DNA from: Cycloclasticus sp.
Lineage (GTDB): Bacteria; Pseudomonadota; Gammaproteobacteria; Methylococcales; Cycloclasticaceae
Direction of reading: 5' to 3'
DNA: 59,471 bases
NCBI GenBank assembly: GCA_012959695.1
Contig: DUCS01000040.1
Coordinates: 1-59,471 of the forward strand
Shown: piece after piece, positions 49,248-58,934 of the stretch
Layout: each line of letters starts with the position of its first letter
Numbering within the stretch: the first letter of the stretch is position 1
The notes under the pieces: model-generated
Seen by the model: only the letters and a program-made list of their open reading frames with translations
The model's database searches: none
Told to the model about the DNA's origin: nothing
Position numbers and translations under genes: made by a program

Positions 49248-50360
49248 ATGATCTACTTGGATCATAACGCGACAACACCCATCGACCCGGCGGTGTTCGA
49301 GGCTATGCAACCTTTTCTCACCACGTTCTACGGTAACCCATCAAGCTTACACAGGCATGGTAGGGCGGTTAGAACCGCGCTAGACCAAGCCAGAGAACAG
49401 GTTGCGAACCTTGTGAACGTTAGCCCTGAGCAAGTCATTTTCACCAGTGGCGGCACAGAAGCAAATAACCTTGCCATCTCCTCAGCTACCTTCGCGCAAG
49501 CTAAAAGCATGCTAGTAGGGGCAACAGAACACCCGTCTGTAATAGAACCAATGAAACAACTGGTCGCTGATGGTTACGCTTGCGAAGAACTAAGCGTTAA
49601 TCAGCAGGGTGTCATACCGATGGATAGTTTGGCGGTATTACTTAACAAAGACGTTGGCTTTATAAGCGTCATGCACGCAAACAATGAGACGGGCGTTATC
49701 CAAGAGATCTCATTTTTAGCTGAGATGGCGAGGAAAAATAAAACAGTCATTCATACGGACGCCGTGCAATCCGTTGGGAAAATACCCGTTGATTTTATGT
49801 CGATGAACGTCAATTTATTGAGTTTGTCTTCACACAAGATATACGGCCCAAAGGGCGTTGGTGCATTGATTCATGATAACAACACAGCACTGTCGCCGAC
49901 ATTACATGGTGGCGGGCAAGAAGAAAGTTTAAGACCCGGTACCGAGAATGTTGCCGGCATTATTGGTTTTGGCAAAGCCGCTGAATTAGCGAGTCAACTC
50001 TTAGTCGAGCGATCTGAGCACTTGTTAAATTTAAGAGATACCTTAGAACGAGGTATCCGCGATATTAAAGGGCTTTATATCGCAGGTGAGTCGGCTAATC
50101 GCCTACCTAATACGATTCAAATTTTGATTGATAATGTTGATGGGGAAATGCTGCTGATGCAGCTTGATCAAAAAGCCATTGCCGTCTCAAGCGGTTCAGC
50201 GTGTTCCAGTAACAGCAAAAGACCCAGTTCAGTCCTTAAAGCCATGGGCTATACAGACAAATTAGCGCTCAGTGCCATTCGAGTAAGCTTGGGTCAACAA
50301 AATACGCTAACTGATGTATCGGAGTTTATAGCTGCTTTAAAGGCTATCGTTAGCCGTTAA
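49248..50360 (+). CDS. Cysteine desulfurase (NifS/IscS-type)
   Basis: This 370-residue PLP enzyme takes sulfur from cysteine to give alanine and an enzyme persulfide. PLP binds near TEHPSVIEP and HTDAVQSVGKI, and the Schiff-base lysine is in SLSSHKIYGPKGVGAL. The catalytic cysteine is in SSGSACSSNSKRPSSVLKAMG. It is about 30 residues shorter than IscS and lacks a long C-terminal extension. It follows cysE where iscR-iscS usually stand, but iscR and iscU are missing, so the symbol is left open. ATG 49248 gives the canonical MIYLDHNATTP. The 3' end overlaps convergent yciK by 11 bases. Confidence 0.92.
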   Translation: MIYLDHNATTPIDPAVFEAMQPFLTTFYGNPSSLHRHGRAVRTALDQAREQVANLVNVSPEQVIFTSGGTEANNLAISSATFAQAKSMLVGATEHPSVIEPMKQLVADGYACEELSVNQQGVIPMDSLAVLLNKDVGFISVMHANNETGVIQEISFLAEMARKNKTVIHTDAVQSVGKIPVDFMSMNVNLLSLSSHKIYGPKGVGALIHDNNTALSPTLHGGGQEESLRPGTENVAGIIGFGKAAELASQLLVERSEHLLNLRDTLERGIRDIKGLYIAGESANRLPNTIQILIDNVDGEMLLMQLDQKAIAVSSGSACSSNSKRPSSVLKAMGYTDKLALSAIRVSLGQQNTLTDVSEFIAALKAIVSR

Positions 50361-51105
50361 CTGAATGGCTATAACAGACCCCAGATTCAGGGCTGAGAAC
50401 AACCTTTACCAAACTTTCAGCAGCCTCATGGGTGCTATTAGGTTGATAGTTTTCAACGCCTGGATGAGTTTTCTTTCTTATCGGTAATTCGCATGCACCG
50501 GGTATAAAAACGTTACTAACAACGGCCGTACCTTCCAATTCATCGGCTAGCATCACCGCTAAACTTTCTATACTGACTTTCGACACACCATACGCACCCC
50601 AATACGCTTTGCTTTGGCGTGCAGATGAATCTGAAATAAAAGTAATAGATGCGTGCTCAGATTGCTGCAATAGTGGCAAACAAACTTTGCTCAGTAAGGC
50701 GGCGGCATTAACATTCACTTGCTGAACCTTTTGCCATTCAGAACTCTCTTGGCTACCGATAGGTCCAATAACTCCAATATGACATGCAGCATGAACTAAA
50801 CCATCTAACCTTTTGAATTCATTATATATAGAATGAATTAATTGTTTGTAATTATCTTCGTCGATTTGCTCTAAATCAAAAGGGATGATGGCAGGAGTAG
50901 GGTAGCCAGCGGCTTCAATATCATCGTAAAGGACATCTAGTTTGCTCTCATTTCGCCCCGTCAAAATAACCGTTGCGCCAGTTTTTGCTAAAGCCAGCGA
51001 TGTCGCTTTGCCTAAACCACCCGTGGCACCTGTAACGAGGTATACGCGGTCTTTCAGTTGATTTTCTTTAATCTCTTGCGGGGGAACGGCTACCGTCTTA
51101 TTCAT
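50350..51105 (-). CDS. yciK: YciK-family short-chain dehydrogenase
   Basis: This 251-residue SDR has the NAD(P)-binding VTGATGGLGKATSLALAKTGA motif, a catalytic Ser (SFISDSSA-type strand) and the Tyr-x3-Lys pair in YGVSK. Its closest recognisable relatives are the YciK oxidoreductases encoded next to ubiG and mupP in Pseudomonas, and the same genes lie upstream here. The substrate is unknown. Its start overlaps the rmuC end by eight bases, indicating a shared transcript. Confidence 0.88.
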   Translation of the reverse strand: MNKTVAVPPQEIKENQLKDRVYLVTGATGGLGKATSLALAKTGATVILTGRNESKLDVLYDDIEAAGYPTPAIIPFDLEQIDEDNYKQLIHSIYNEFKRLDGLVHAACHIGVIGPIGSQESSEWQKVQQVNVNAAALLSKVCLPLLQQSEHASITFISDSSARQSKAYWGAYGVSKVSIESLAVMLADELEGTAVVSNVFIPGACELPIRKKTHPGVENYQPNSTHEAAESLVKVVLSPESGVCYSHSVNG

Positions 51106-52357
51106 CTTTTGTTTTATCTATCAGGGTTTGTTTACGAGTGGATTTTTCAATGGGTTCTACATCTGGCATTGATTTTCGAGTTTCAATACCTAGGTCTTTA
51201 AATTTACGTGCATTAGGAAATACTTGGCGCTCCAACGAACCGACGGCTTTGTTGTAGTGATCGACACTTTTATCTAATGAGTTACCTACTTTTCCTAAAT
51301 GTTCAACGAAGGTTGCTAGACGTGAATACATATCTTCGCCTAGTTTTCTTATCTGCTCAGCATTTTCGGTGGTAGCTTGCTGACGCCAACCGAAAGCTAT
51401 AGCGCGTAGTAGGGCAACTAGACTGGTTGGCGTGGCTAAAATTACGTGTTGCTCTAGTGCGTCTTCTAATAACGCGTGGTCTTGCTCTAATGCGGCACTT
51501 AAGAATTGATCACCGGGTATAAAAAGAACAACAAAATCGGGTGTGTTTTTAAATTGAGACCAGTAGGCTTTCTTAGATAGCTCTTTTACACGATCACGTA
51601 CTTGTCTGGCATGCCGTATTAAATGCGTTTTCCTCAATGCGTCATCTGTCTGCTCTGTGGCTGTTAAATAGGCATCAAGCGGCGTTTTAGCGTCCACAAC
51701 AATATCGCGCTGATCGGGCATACGAATAATCATATCAGGCCTCATTGCGCCTTCATCGGTAGCTAAATGCTCTTGCTCGAAAAAATCACAATGCTCAACC
51801 AAACCTGCAAGTTCTGCTAGACGTTTTAAGGTGAGCTCACCCCATTGCCCTCTTACCTCAGGGCGGCGCAATGCTTGAACAAGGTTTCTTGTTTCACTTT
51901 GCAATTGGTTCTGTGTTTCAGTCATGTTTTGTAAAAACTGGCTGATTGATCCAAATGCTTGCTGTCTATCGGCTTCTAGTTTTTTAAGCTGTGCATCGGT
52001 TTGCTTAAGAATGTCTTTGATGGGTGACACCATGTCGGAAAACGCTTTTTCCTTTTCACTTAAACGTGACTCTGCGGTGTTTTGTTGTTTGCTGAAATTT
52101 TCGCGGGCTAATTTTAAGAATTCTTCATTGTTTTCTCTTAATGCCTGGCTAGACAGTGCTGAAAAACTATCTCGAAAGCTTTGCATCAAGCCTTTCTCAT
52201 TGTGTTTAGCTTGTTCGGTCAATTCTTTTTCAACAGATAAGCGAGTTTCAAGTGCCATTCGCTCTTGTTTAAGTGCTGCATTGGCACGCGCCATCATTAA
52301 GTAAGCGGAAATAAAGCCAACGGCTAAGCCCCCTGCAAATATTATTATGTCATTCAT
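51098..52357 (-). CDS. rmuC: DNA recombination protein RmuC
   Basis: This 419-residue protein has an N-terminal membrane helix (about 4-22), a long coiled coil (about 25-165) and the RmuC domain (EVRGQWGELTLKRLAELAGLVEHCDF through VDAKTPLDAYL and the VVLFIPGD segment), which resembles a nuclease core. RmuC reduces inversions between short repeats in E. coli. It is inserted between mupP and yciK, which adjoin in Pseudomonas. Confidence 0.94.
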   Translation of the reverse strand: MNDIIIFAGGLAVGFISAYLMMARANAALKQERMALETRLSVEKELTEQAKHNEKGLMQSFRDSFSALSSQALRENNEEFLKLARENFSKQQNTAESRLSEKEKAFSDMVSPIKDILKQTDAQLKKLEADRQQAFGSISQFLQNMTETQNQLQSETRNLVQALRRPEVRGQWGELTLKRLAELAGLVEHCDFFEQEHLATDEGAMRPDMIIRMPDQRDIVVDAKTPLDAYLTATEQTDDALRKTHLIRHARQVRDRVKELSKKAYWSQFKNTPDFVVLFIPGDQFLSAALEQDHALLEDALEQHVILATPTSLVALLRAIAFGWRQQATTENAEQIRKLGEDMYSRLATFVEHLGKVGNSLDKSVDHYNKAVGSLERQVFPNARKFKDLGIETRKSMPDVEPIEKSTRKQTLIDKTKDE

Positions 52358-52382
52358 TTTATGTTGATTTAAAAGGCCGTTA

Positions 52383-53066
52383 TTAGCGTATCAATAGAAG
52401 AGATTCTAACAAGTCAGTTGGTGTATCAACAACTAAATCAGCTTGCCAGTTTTTTATGTCATCGAGGTCAACAATATATCCATAACGGCAGGCGATTGTT
52501 TTCAATCCAGCTAATCTACCCGCTCTAATATCCCGTTCAGCATCGCCAATATAAATAGCCTGTTGCGGCTGAATACCTAATTGTTGGCAGGCCAAATAAA
52601 TGGATTCAGGGTGGGGTTTGGGGCTATTAACTTGATCACCGCAGACAATACATGCGGCTCTATCAGTCAGTGATAATTGATGAAGTAACGGGCCAGTTAA
52701 ATAGGCTGGTTTATTAGTGACAATACCCCAAGGAATATTATTATTTTCAAGATGCACTAATGCGTCATTTAGGCCGTCAAATAGCTGTGATTGGTCTGCA
52801 ATATGCTCTTGGTAATATTCAATCAGCTGGGTTTTATAGGTTTGCTGCTCATCATCGGTTAGTTGATTGCCAAAACCTAGGGCGATTAAACCGTTCGCGC
52901 CATTAGAGACAACAGGCCGGATGGTGGAATAGGGCAGTTGAGGTGCGTTGTGCTGTTTTAAAACAACATTTAACGCCGCGGCTAAATCCGGCGCGGTATC
53001 CACTAATCCGCCGTCTAAATCAAATAAAACTGCCGCTATGTGCCCGCTTTTGATGTCATTAGACAT
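52383..53066 (-). CDS. mupP: N-acetylmuramic acid 6-phosphate phosphatase (MupP)-like HAD enzyme
   Basis: This 227-residue HAD phosphatase has Asp16-x-Asp18 (FDLDGGLVDT), Thr in VTNKP, the Lys in SPKPHPES and the acidic pair in IGDAERDIRAG. The segments WGIVTNKP and CRYGYIVDLDDIKNWQADLVVD match Pseudomonas MupP, and the ubiG neighbour agrees. In that organism MupP feeds MurNAc to AmgK/MurU in peptidoglycan recycling. A generic phosphoglycolate phosphatase (gph) role is the alternative. Motif I has Gly20 where nearly all relatives have Thr. The replacement is GGA, two bases from any Thr codon, so a single read error cannot explain it. Confidence 0.8.
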   Translation of the reverse strand: MSNDIKSGHIAAVLFDLDGGLVDTAPDLAAALNVVLKQHNAPQLPYSTIRPVVSNGANGLIALGFGNQLTDDEQQTYKTQLIEYYQEHIADQSQLFDGLNDALVHLENNNIPWGIVTNKPAYLTGPLLHQLSLTDRAACIVCGDQVNSPKPHPESIYLACQQLGIQPQQAIYIGDAERDIRAGRLAGLKTIACRYGYIVDLDDIKNWQADLVVDTPTDLLESLLLIR

Positions 53067-53075
53067 AAAATAAAA

Positions 53076-53780
53076 CTAACCTGTTTTTTTGAAAACACAA
53101 ATATAGTTAACGCTGATATCACTGCCCATAGAAAATGATTTGTTGATAGGGTTGTACTCAATGCCGCGACTATCAACAAGTTCTAAGCCCGCTTGACGGG
53201 CCCATAAAGCCAGTTCAGAGGGCTTAATAAAACTGGCGTAGTCATGCGTGCCTTTTGGCAACATGCCTAAAACATATTCTGCACCAACGATGGACAACAA
53301 GTAGGATTTTGGGTTTCTGTTCAAAGTAGATAAAAACACATAACCATCGGGCTTAACCAAGGCCGCGCAGGCTTCAATAATGGATACGGGATCTGGTACG
53401 TGTTCCAGCATTTCCATACAGGTAACGCAATCAAACGCATTTGGTTTTTGTTCCGCTAACTCTTCCACACTAATGTGTTGGTACTTTACCGATACACCGC
53501 TGTCTAAACTGTGTAAATCTGCAACGTCTAGGAGCTCTTTACCTAAATCGACACCGGTTACGTTTGCACCCTTAACCGCCATTGCTTCAGATAAAATTCC
53601 GCCACCACAACCGATATCAAGTACATCTTTGCCGGATAAAGAGACGATCTTATCGACGAGGTTAAGGCGCAGCGGATTGATTTGATGCAAGGTTTTAAAA
53701 TCACCTTCGGGGTCCCACCAGTGTGATGCCATAGAGCTAAATTTTTCGACTTCGTTTATATCTACATTATTTTGATTCAT
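53076..53780 (-). CDS. ubiG: Ubiquinone biosynthesis O-methyltransferase
   Basis: This 234-residue SAM enzyme makes both O-methylations of the ubiquinone ring. VDINEVEKFSSMASHWWDPEGDFKTLHQINPLR is the UbiG opening; DVLDIGCGGGILSEAMA binds SAM and MEMLEHVPDP follows. It starts four bases before the mtaD stop and precedes mupP by nine bases, forming a tight minus-strand operon. Confidence 0.96.
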   Translation of the reverse strand: MNQNNVDINEVEKFSSMASHWWDPEGDFKTLHQINPLRLNLVDKIVSLSGKDVLDIGCGGGILSEAMAVKGANVTGVDLGKELLDVADLHSLDSGVSVKYQHISVEELAEQKPNAFDCVTCMEMLEHVPDPVSIIEACAALVKPDGYVFLSTLNRNPKSYLLSIVGAEYVLGMLPKGTHDYASFIKPSELALWARQAGLELVDSRGIEYNPINKSFSMGSDISVNYICVFKKTG

Positions 53781-53784
53781 AGGG

Positions 53785-55125
53785 CTATTTTACACCTCTT
53801 TTGTTTGCTGGATGATGGAACGGAGCGATTTTTCCATACCATTGTTTGGCTTTTTCAAGTAAGGCTGACTCATCCATCGTGGTCAGCTCATGGTTGTTTA
53901 ATAGTTGCTTTCCAGCGACCCAAACATCACTGATTTGTGAGCGACTGGCCGAATACACCAACGTGGAAATCACGTCATACACGGGCTGGGTTTCAATGTG
54001 GTTTAAATTGATCGCAAACACATCAGCTTGCTTGCCGATGGTTACCGAGCCAATCTGCTCGTCCAAGCCAAGCGCTTTCGCGCCGTTAATGGTAGCCATG
54101 CGCAAAACGTCGTGTGCTGAAAGGGCGGCTGCATTTTTTGTCACGCCTTTGGCCAATAAAGCCGCTGTACGCATTTCGCCGAGCATATCAATGTCGTTAT
54201 TACTGGCAGAACCGTCAGTGCCTAAAGCGACATTAACACCGGCTTCTAATAAACGGGGAACAGTACAAAAACCGCTGGCTAATTTTAAATTTGATTCAGG
54301 GCAATGCACCACGTGAACAGAGTTTGCGGCCAATTTTTCAATGTCGTCCTCGTCTAGCGCCGTCATATGCACGGTGATTAAATCCGGACTTAATAGGTCT
54401 AAGTTACTCAGACGTGTGAGTGGTTTTTTACCGTGTTTTTCAATGGCATCATCTACTTCACGTTGTGTTTCATGAACGTGAATGTGCATGGATAAGCCCA
54501 GCTCGTCCATAATCGGTTGAAGCGTTTTGAAGGACTCATCCGACACGGTGTAAGGCGCATGGGGGGAAAATGAAAAGCTAATCAACCGATGATGATTAAA
54601 TTGATCCCGAACGGCCAAGCCTTTGGAAATATATTCATCCAGGGTTTTCGCCCAGCGAGTTGGGAAATCAATCACAGGAATGCCTATGTTGGCACGAATC
54701 CCCGCACGCGATACCGCCAATGCCGTTTGGTCAATAAAGAAATACATGTCGTTAAAGCAGGTTGTGCCGCTTCGTATCATTTCAGCAATCGCCAACTCAG
54801 TGCCGTCTTTAACAAACTGCTCATCGGCTAATTCGGTTTCAGCCGGCCAAATATGTTCATTCAGCCATTCATCAAGCGGTAGGTCATCTGCGAGGCCTTT
54901 CAGCAAACTCATGGCCGCATGGGTGTGCGCGTTAACAAATCCCGGAACGATGGCATGATCGTTCAACTCAACAAGGTTTAACGGCGAATATTTTGACGCC
55001 TCATTTTGCGGCAATAAATCAATGATTTTATCATCATCAATAATCAACGAATGATGATGCAGTACGCTATCATCGGCATCTACCGTTATAATCCAACGGG
55101 CATTAATTTGAAGGCTTACTTGCAT
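53785..55125 (-). CDS. mtaD: Methylthioadenosine/S-adenosylhomocysteine deaminase
   Basis: This is a 446-residue TRZ/ATZ-family metal-dependent deaminase. NAHTHAAMSLLKGLADDLPLDEWL carries the HxH metal motif; other ligands are in HIHVHET, VHMTAL and LGTDGSASNND. The Pseudomonas homologue, encoded beside mtnA and ubiG in the same way, deaminates methylthioadenosine to methylthioinosine. The first gene of the minus-strand operon, it diverges from mtnA by at most 24 nt. Confidence 0.9.
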   Translation of the reverse strand: MQVSLQINARWIITVDADDSVLHHHSLIIDDDKIIDLLPQNEASKYSPLNLVELNDHAIVPGFVNAHTHAAMSLLKGLADDLPLDEWLNEHIWPAETELADEQFVKDGTELAIAEMIRSGTTCFNDMYFFIDQTALAVSRAGIRANIGIPVIDFPTRWAKTLDEYISKGLAVRDQFNHHRLISFSFSPHAPYTVSDESFKTLQPIMDELGLSMHIHVHETQREVDDAIEKHGKKPLTRLSNLDLLSPDLITVHMTALDEDDIEKLAANSVHVVHCPESNLKLASGFCTVPRLLEAGVNVALGTDGSASNNDIDMLGEMRTAALLAKGVTKNAAALSAHDVLRMATINGAKALGLDEQIGSVTIGKQADVFAINLNHIETQPVYDVISTLVYSASRSQISDVWVAGKQLLNNHELTTMDESALLEKAKQWYGKIAPFHHPANKRGVK

Positions 55126-55149
55126 AATATAATGAATAAAGAAACGTTG

Positions 55150-56157
55150 ATGTATGACACCATTCGGCCAGTTAGTTGGCAGGATAATGGTGTGCGCTTA
55201 TTAGATCAGCGACAATTACCTGAACACGAAGTATATCTACATATAACAAGCACGCAAGCCTTGTATCATGCGATTAAAGACATGGTAGTACGTGGTGCGC
55301 CAGCAATAGGAATTGCCGCCGCTTACGGCGCCGTGCTGGCCGCTAAAGAAGCGGCTAGCAAGGCTAATGATGGATTTGAGCAACGATTCCACGATAAATT
55401 GGCTTTATTAGCATCATCCCGCCCAACTGCCATTAACCTATTTAATGCGCTGACTGCTGCCAAGCAAGTAAATAATCCGTTACATCATTTATTGGCTTGG
55501 GCTGATCAGTGGCTGGCGGATGACATTACCGCAAACAAACGCATTGGTTCACATGGAGCGGCTTGTTTTGGCAAGGGAGTCAATGTATTAACCCACTGCA
55601 ATGCCGGCGCTTTGGCAACGGGTGGTTATGGAACGGCCTTAGGTGTTATTCGTTGCGCGTATCAACAAGGTAAACTCAACACCATTTACGCCGATGAAAC
55701 GCGGCCTTGGAACCAAGGTTCACGATTAACCTTATGGGAGCTGCAAAAAGAAAACATACCGACCACTTTAATTGCCGACAGTGTTGCGGCATCGTTAATG
55801 CAACAAGGCAAAGTGGATTGGGTTGTTGTGGGCGCAGACAGTATTTGCATGAACGGCGATATTGCTAACAAAATCGGCACCTATTCATTAGCCGTTTTAG
55901 CCAAACACCACGGGGTTAAATTTATGGTGGCAGCGCCGGTAACGACCATTGATATAAACGCCAAGACAGGCGCGGACATTATCATTGAGCATCGTTTAGC
56001 AGATGAAATATTGCCAAATTACTATAAAAAAACAACAGCCAGTGCGTTAAACCCCGTGTTTGATGTAACGCCCGCTAATTTAATATCTGCCATCGTGACG
56101 GAAAAAGGCGTGATTGAATCGCCAGATGCCAGTAAAATGCAGTTTTTAATTTCATAA
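55150..56157 (+). CDS. mtnA: Methylthioribose-1-phosphate isomerase
   Basis: This 335-residue enzyme of the eIF2B-like family converts methylthioribose 1-phosphate to methylthioribulose 1-phosphate in methionine salvage. MVVRGAPAIGIAAAYG, the catalytic Cys in THCNAGALATGGYGTALG and the Asp in VVGADSICMNGDIANKIGT are intact. ATG 55150 gives MYDTIRPVSW, close to relatives; ATG 55132 would add six residues. Together with mtaD it supplies two steps of the salvage route; a methylthioinosine phosphorylase is expected elsewhere. Confidence 0.94.
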   Translation: MYDTIRPVSWQDNGVRLLDQRQLPEHEVYLHITSTQALYHAIKDMVVRGAPAIGIAAAYGAVLAAKEAASKANDGFEQRFHDKLALLASSRPTAINLFNALTAAKQVNNPLHHLLAWADQWLADDITANKRIGSHGAACFGKGVNVLTHCNAGALATGGYGTALGVIRCAYQQGKLNTIYADETRPWNQGSRLTLWELQKENIPTTLIADSVAASLMQQGKVDWVVVGADSICMNGDIANKIGTYSLAVLAKHHGVKFMVAAPVTTIDINAKTGADIIIEHRLADEILPNYYKKTTASALNPVFDVTPANLISAIVTEKGVIESPDASKMQFLIS

Positions 56158-56170
56158 AAGAAGACGATTC

Positions 56171-56545
56171 ATGTCTCAAATACTAGCAATCGCGGCAGGT
56201 GGGTCATTAGGTGCAGTTATGCGCCACCTTGTTTCGACTGGCGTTTACAGCTGGTTTGGGCGCGGCTTCCCCTACGGAACGTTAACCGTTAACGTGTTAG
56301 GTTCGTTGGCAATGGGCTTGTTGTATGAATTATTTTTACAACGTTTATCCATTTCACCGGAAGTAAGGGCGCTACTGTTGGTTGGTTTTCTCGGTGCTTT
56401 TACTACGTTTTCAGCATTTTCTATAGAAACAGTCCACTTGATAGAGCAAGGCGACTTGCTAAAAGCAGTGGGTAATATCTTGGCCAGTGTGATTTTATGC
56501 GTACTGGCAACATGGTGCGGGCTTCTAATAGCCAGGCAGTTATAA
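56171..56545 (+). CDS. crcB: Fluoride channel CrcB/Fluc
   Basis: This 124-residue protein with four membrane helices forms a dual-topology dimeric fluoride exporter. Family signatures are GGSLGAVMRHL near the start, NVLGSLAMGLL in helix 2 and FLGAFTTFSAFSIE (helix 3 with the Phe-box). There is no room for a fluoride riboswitch: only 13 bases separate it from mtnA, and they show no such fold. Confidence 0.93.
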   Translation: MSQILAIAAGGSLGAVMRHLVSTGVYSWFGRGFPYGTLTVNVLGSLAMGLLYELFLQRLSISPEVRALLLVGFLGAFTTFSAFSIETVHLIEQGDLLKAVGNILASVILCVLATWCGLLIARQL

Positions 56546-56600
56546 ACGCGCTGATGGCGCACATTCAATAATAAACAACAGCTACATACAGGAACACTAG

Positions 56601-57878
<1,278 letters not shown>

Positions 57879-57894
57879 CATTAAACAACAGACA

Positions 57895-57923
57895 TAAAAA
57901 AACCCCGTATTCGGGGCTTTTTT
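57895..57923. terminator. Bidirectional terminator between serS and yccA
   Basis: A CCCCG/CGGGG stem with loop TATT is flanked by a run of A on the left and CTTTTTT on the right. It sits between the convergent stops of serS (57878) and the Bax-inhibitor-like gene (57941) and can serve both. Confidence 0.88.
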
Positions 57924-57940
57924 ACATGAAAATTTATAAC

Positions 57941-58612
57941 TTAATCACGACCACTCATCGCACCTAAAATGTGTAACAAGCTAGTAAATAAGTTAAACAA
58001 GCTAATGTACAAAGTAACCGTCGCCATAATGTAGTTAGTTTCACCGCCGTGGATAATGGCACTAGTTTGGTACAAAATCATGCCAGACATCAACATGATG
58101 AACATAGCAGAAACACCTAACGATAGAGCAGGGATGTTAAACACCATTGCGCCAATACCGGCAAGGAACGCCACTAAAATACCCACCATTAAGAAGCCAG
58201 AAATAAAGCTAAAGTCTTTCTTCGTGGTTAACGCATAAGCCGAAAGTCCAAGGAAGATAACGCCTGTGCCGCCCAGTGATGTCATTATCAGTTCATGGCC
58301 ATTTGAATAAGCATTCAAATACATGTTTAAAATAGGGCCTAGAGTCATACCCATAAAGCCTGTTAATGCAAACACACAGGCAATACCGATGGCACTGTTT
58401 CTAAATTTAGTTGTAAGCCATAACAAGCCAAAATAGCCAACAAGCGTCACAATCATACCCGGATGAGGTAAATTCATGCTCATTGAAAGGGCCGCTGTGC
58501 CAGCGCTGAATATCAACGTCATTGCTAACAATATATAGGTATTCTTTAATACCTTGTTGGTCGCTAGAATGCTCGCTTCGCTGCGCGCTATTGATTGATT
58601 AAATTGATTCAC
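57941..58612 (-). CDS. Bax inhibitor-1/YccA family membrane protein
   Basis: This 223-residue protein has seven hydrophobic helices and the BI-1 family pattern (KVLKNTYILLAMTLIFSAGTAALSM, GGTGVIFLGLSAYALTTKKDF, and a final LFNLFTSLLHILG). In E. coli YccA interacts with and inhibits FtsH, and YbhL/YbhM are related. The start is GTG 58612, six bases after GAGGT, a good ribosome site. The 190-nt spacer to tRNA-Ser holds a 13-bp palindrome at 58653-58665. Confidence 0.92.
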   Translation of the reverse strand: MNQFNQSIARSEASILATNKVLKNTYILLAMTLIFSAGTAALSMSMNLPHPGMIVTLVGYFGLLWLTTKFRNSAIGIACVFALTGFMGMTLGPILNMYLNAYSNGHELIMTSLGGTGVIFLGLSAYALTTKKDFSFISGFLMVGILVAFLAGIGAMVFNIPALSLGVSAMFIMLMSGMILYQTSAIIHGGETNYIMATVTLYISLFNLFTSLLHILGAMSGRD

Positions 58613-58757
58613 TTATACACCTCACTAAAGTTAATAATGCTTACTAATCTGACTGCCATTGGCAGAATTGGTTCAATCGTACTGAATTATAAAAAATCTT
58701 CAAGTCTTTTAATGATTCTGCTGGAAAAGAGTCCGATACTTCAGTAGTATGCGCGGC

Positions 58758-58795
58758 TTGGAAGAGAAACTTATGTTTTTCTTTATATAGCCGCT
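58758..58795 (+). promoter_or_regulatory. Candidate promoter of tRNA-Ser
   Basis: TTGGAA (58758-58763) and an AT box read as TTTATA or TATATA (58782-58789) lie upstream of the tRNA. The AT box is followed directly by GCCGC, a GC-rich discriminator like those of the other two tRNA promoters. Spacing is 18-20 nt, longer than ideal, so the -35 assignment is weak. Confidence 0.4.
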
Positions 58796-58802
58796 TAAAA
58801 CT

Positions 58803-58892
58803 GGAAGGATGGCAGAGCGGTTGAATGCACTAGTCTTGAAAACTAGCATGGGTTAACGCCCATCCAGGGTTCGAATCCCTGTCCTTCCACCA
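58803..58892 (+). tRNA. tRNA-Ser (anticodon TGA)
   Basis: This is a 90-nt class II tRNA with acceptor GGAAGGA/TCCTTCC, anticodon arm CTAGT/ACTAG with loop CTTGAAA, long variable arm (ATGGGTTAACGCCCAT), T-arm CAGGG/CCCTG with TTCGAAT, and an encoded CCA. The discriminator base (58889) is A, where bacterial serine tRNAs nearly always carry G. Confidence 0.96.
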
Positions 58893-58900
58893 ATTGTTTT

Positions 58901-58934
58901 AAAAAATCAGCCCCTTATGGTGCTGATTTTTTTT
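58901..58934 (+). terminator. Terminator of tRNA-Ser
   Basis: AAATCAGC and GCTGATTT pair around a ten-base loop that can add two inner C-G pairs. Eight T residues in a row follow on the right arm. It begins eight bases after the CCA. Confidence 0.82.

Noticed and set aside
56158-56170. Fluoride riboswitch ahead of crcB
   Set aside because: Only 13 bases separate mtnA and crcB, with no room for the aptamer.
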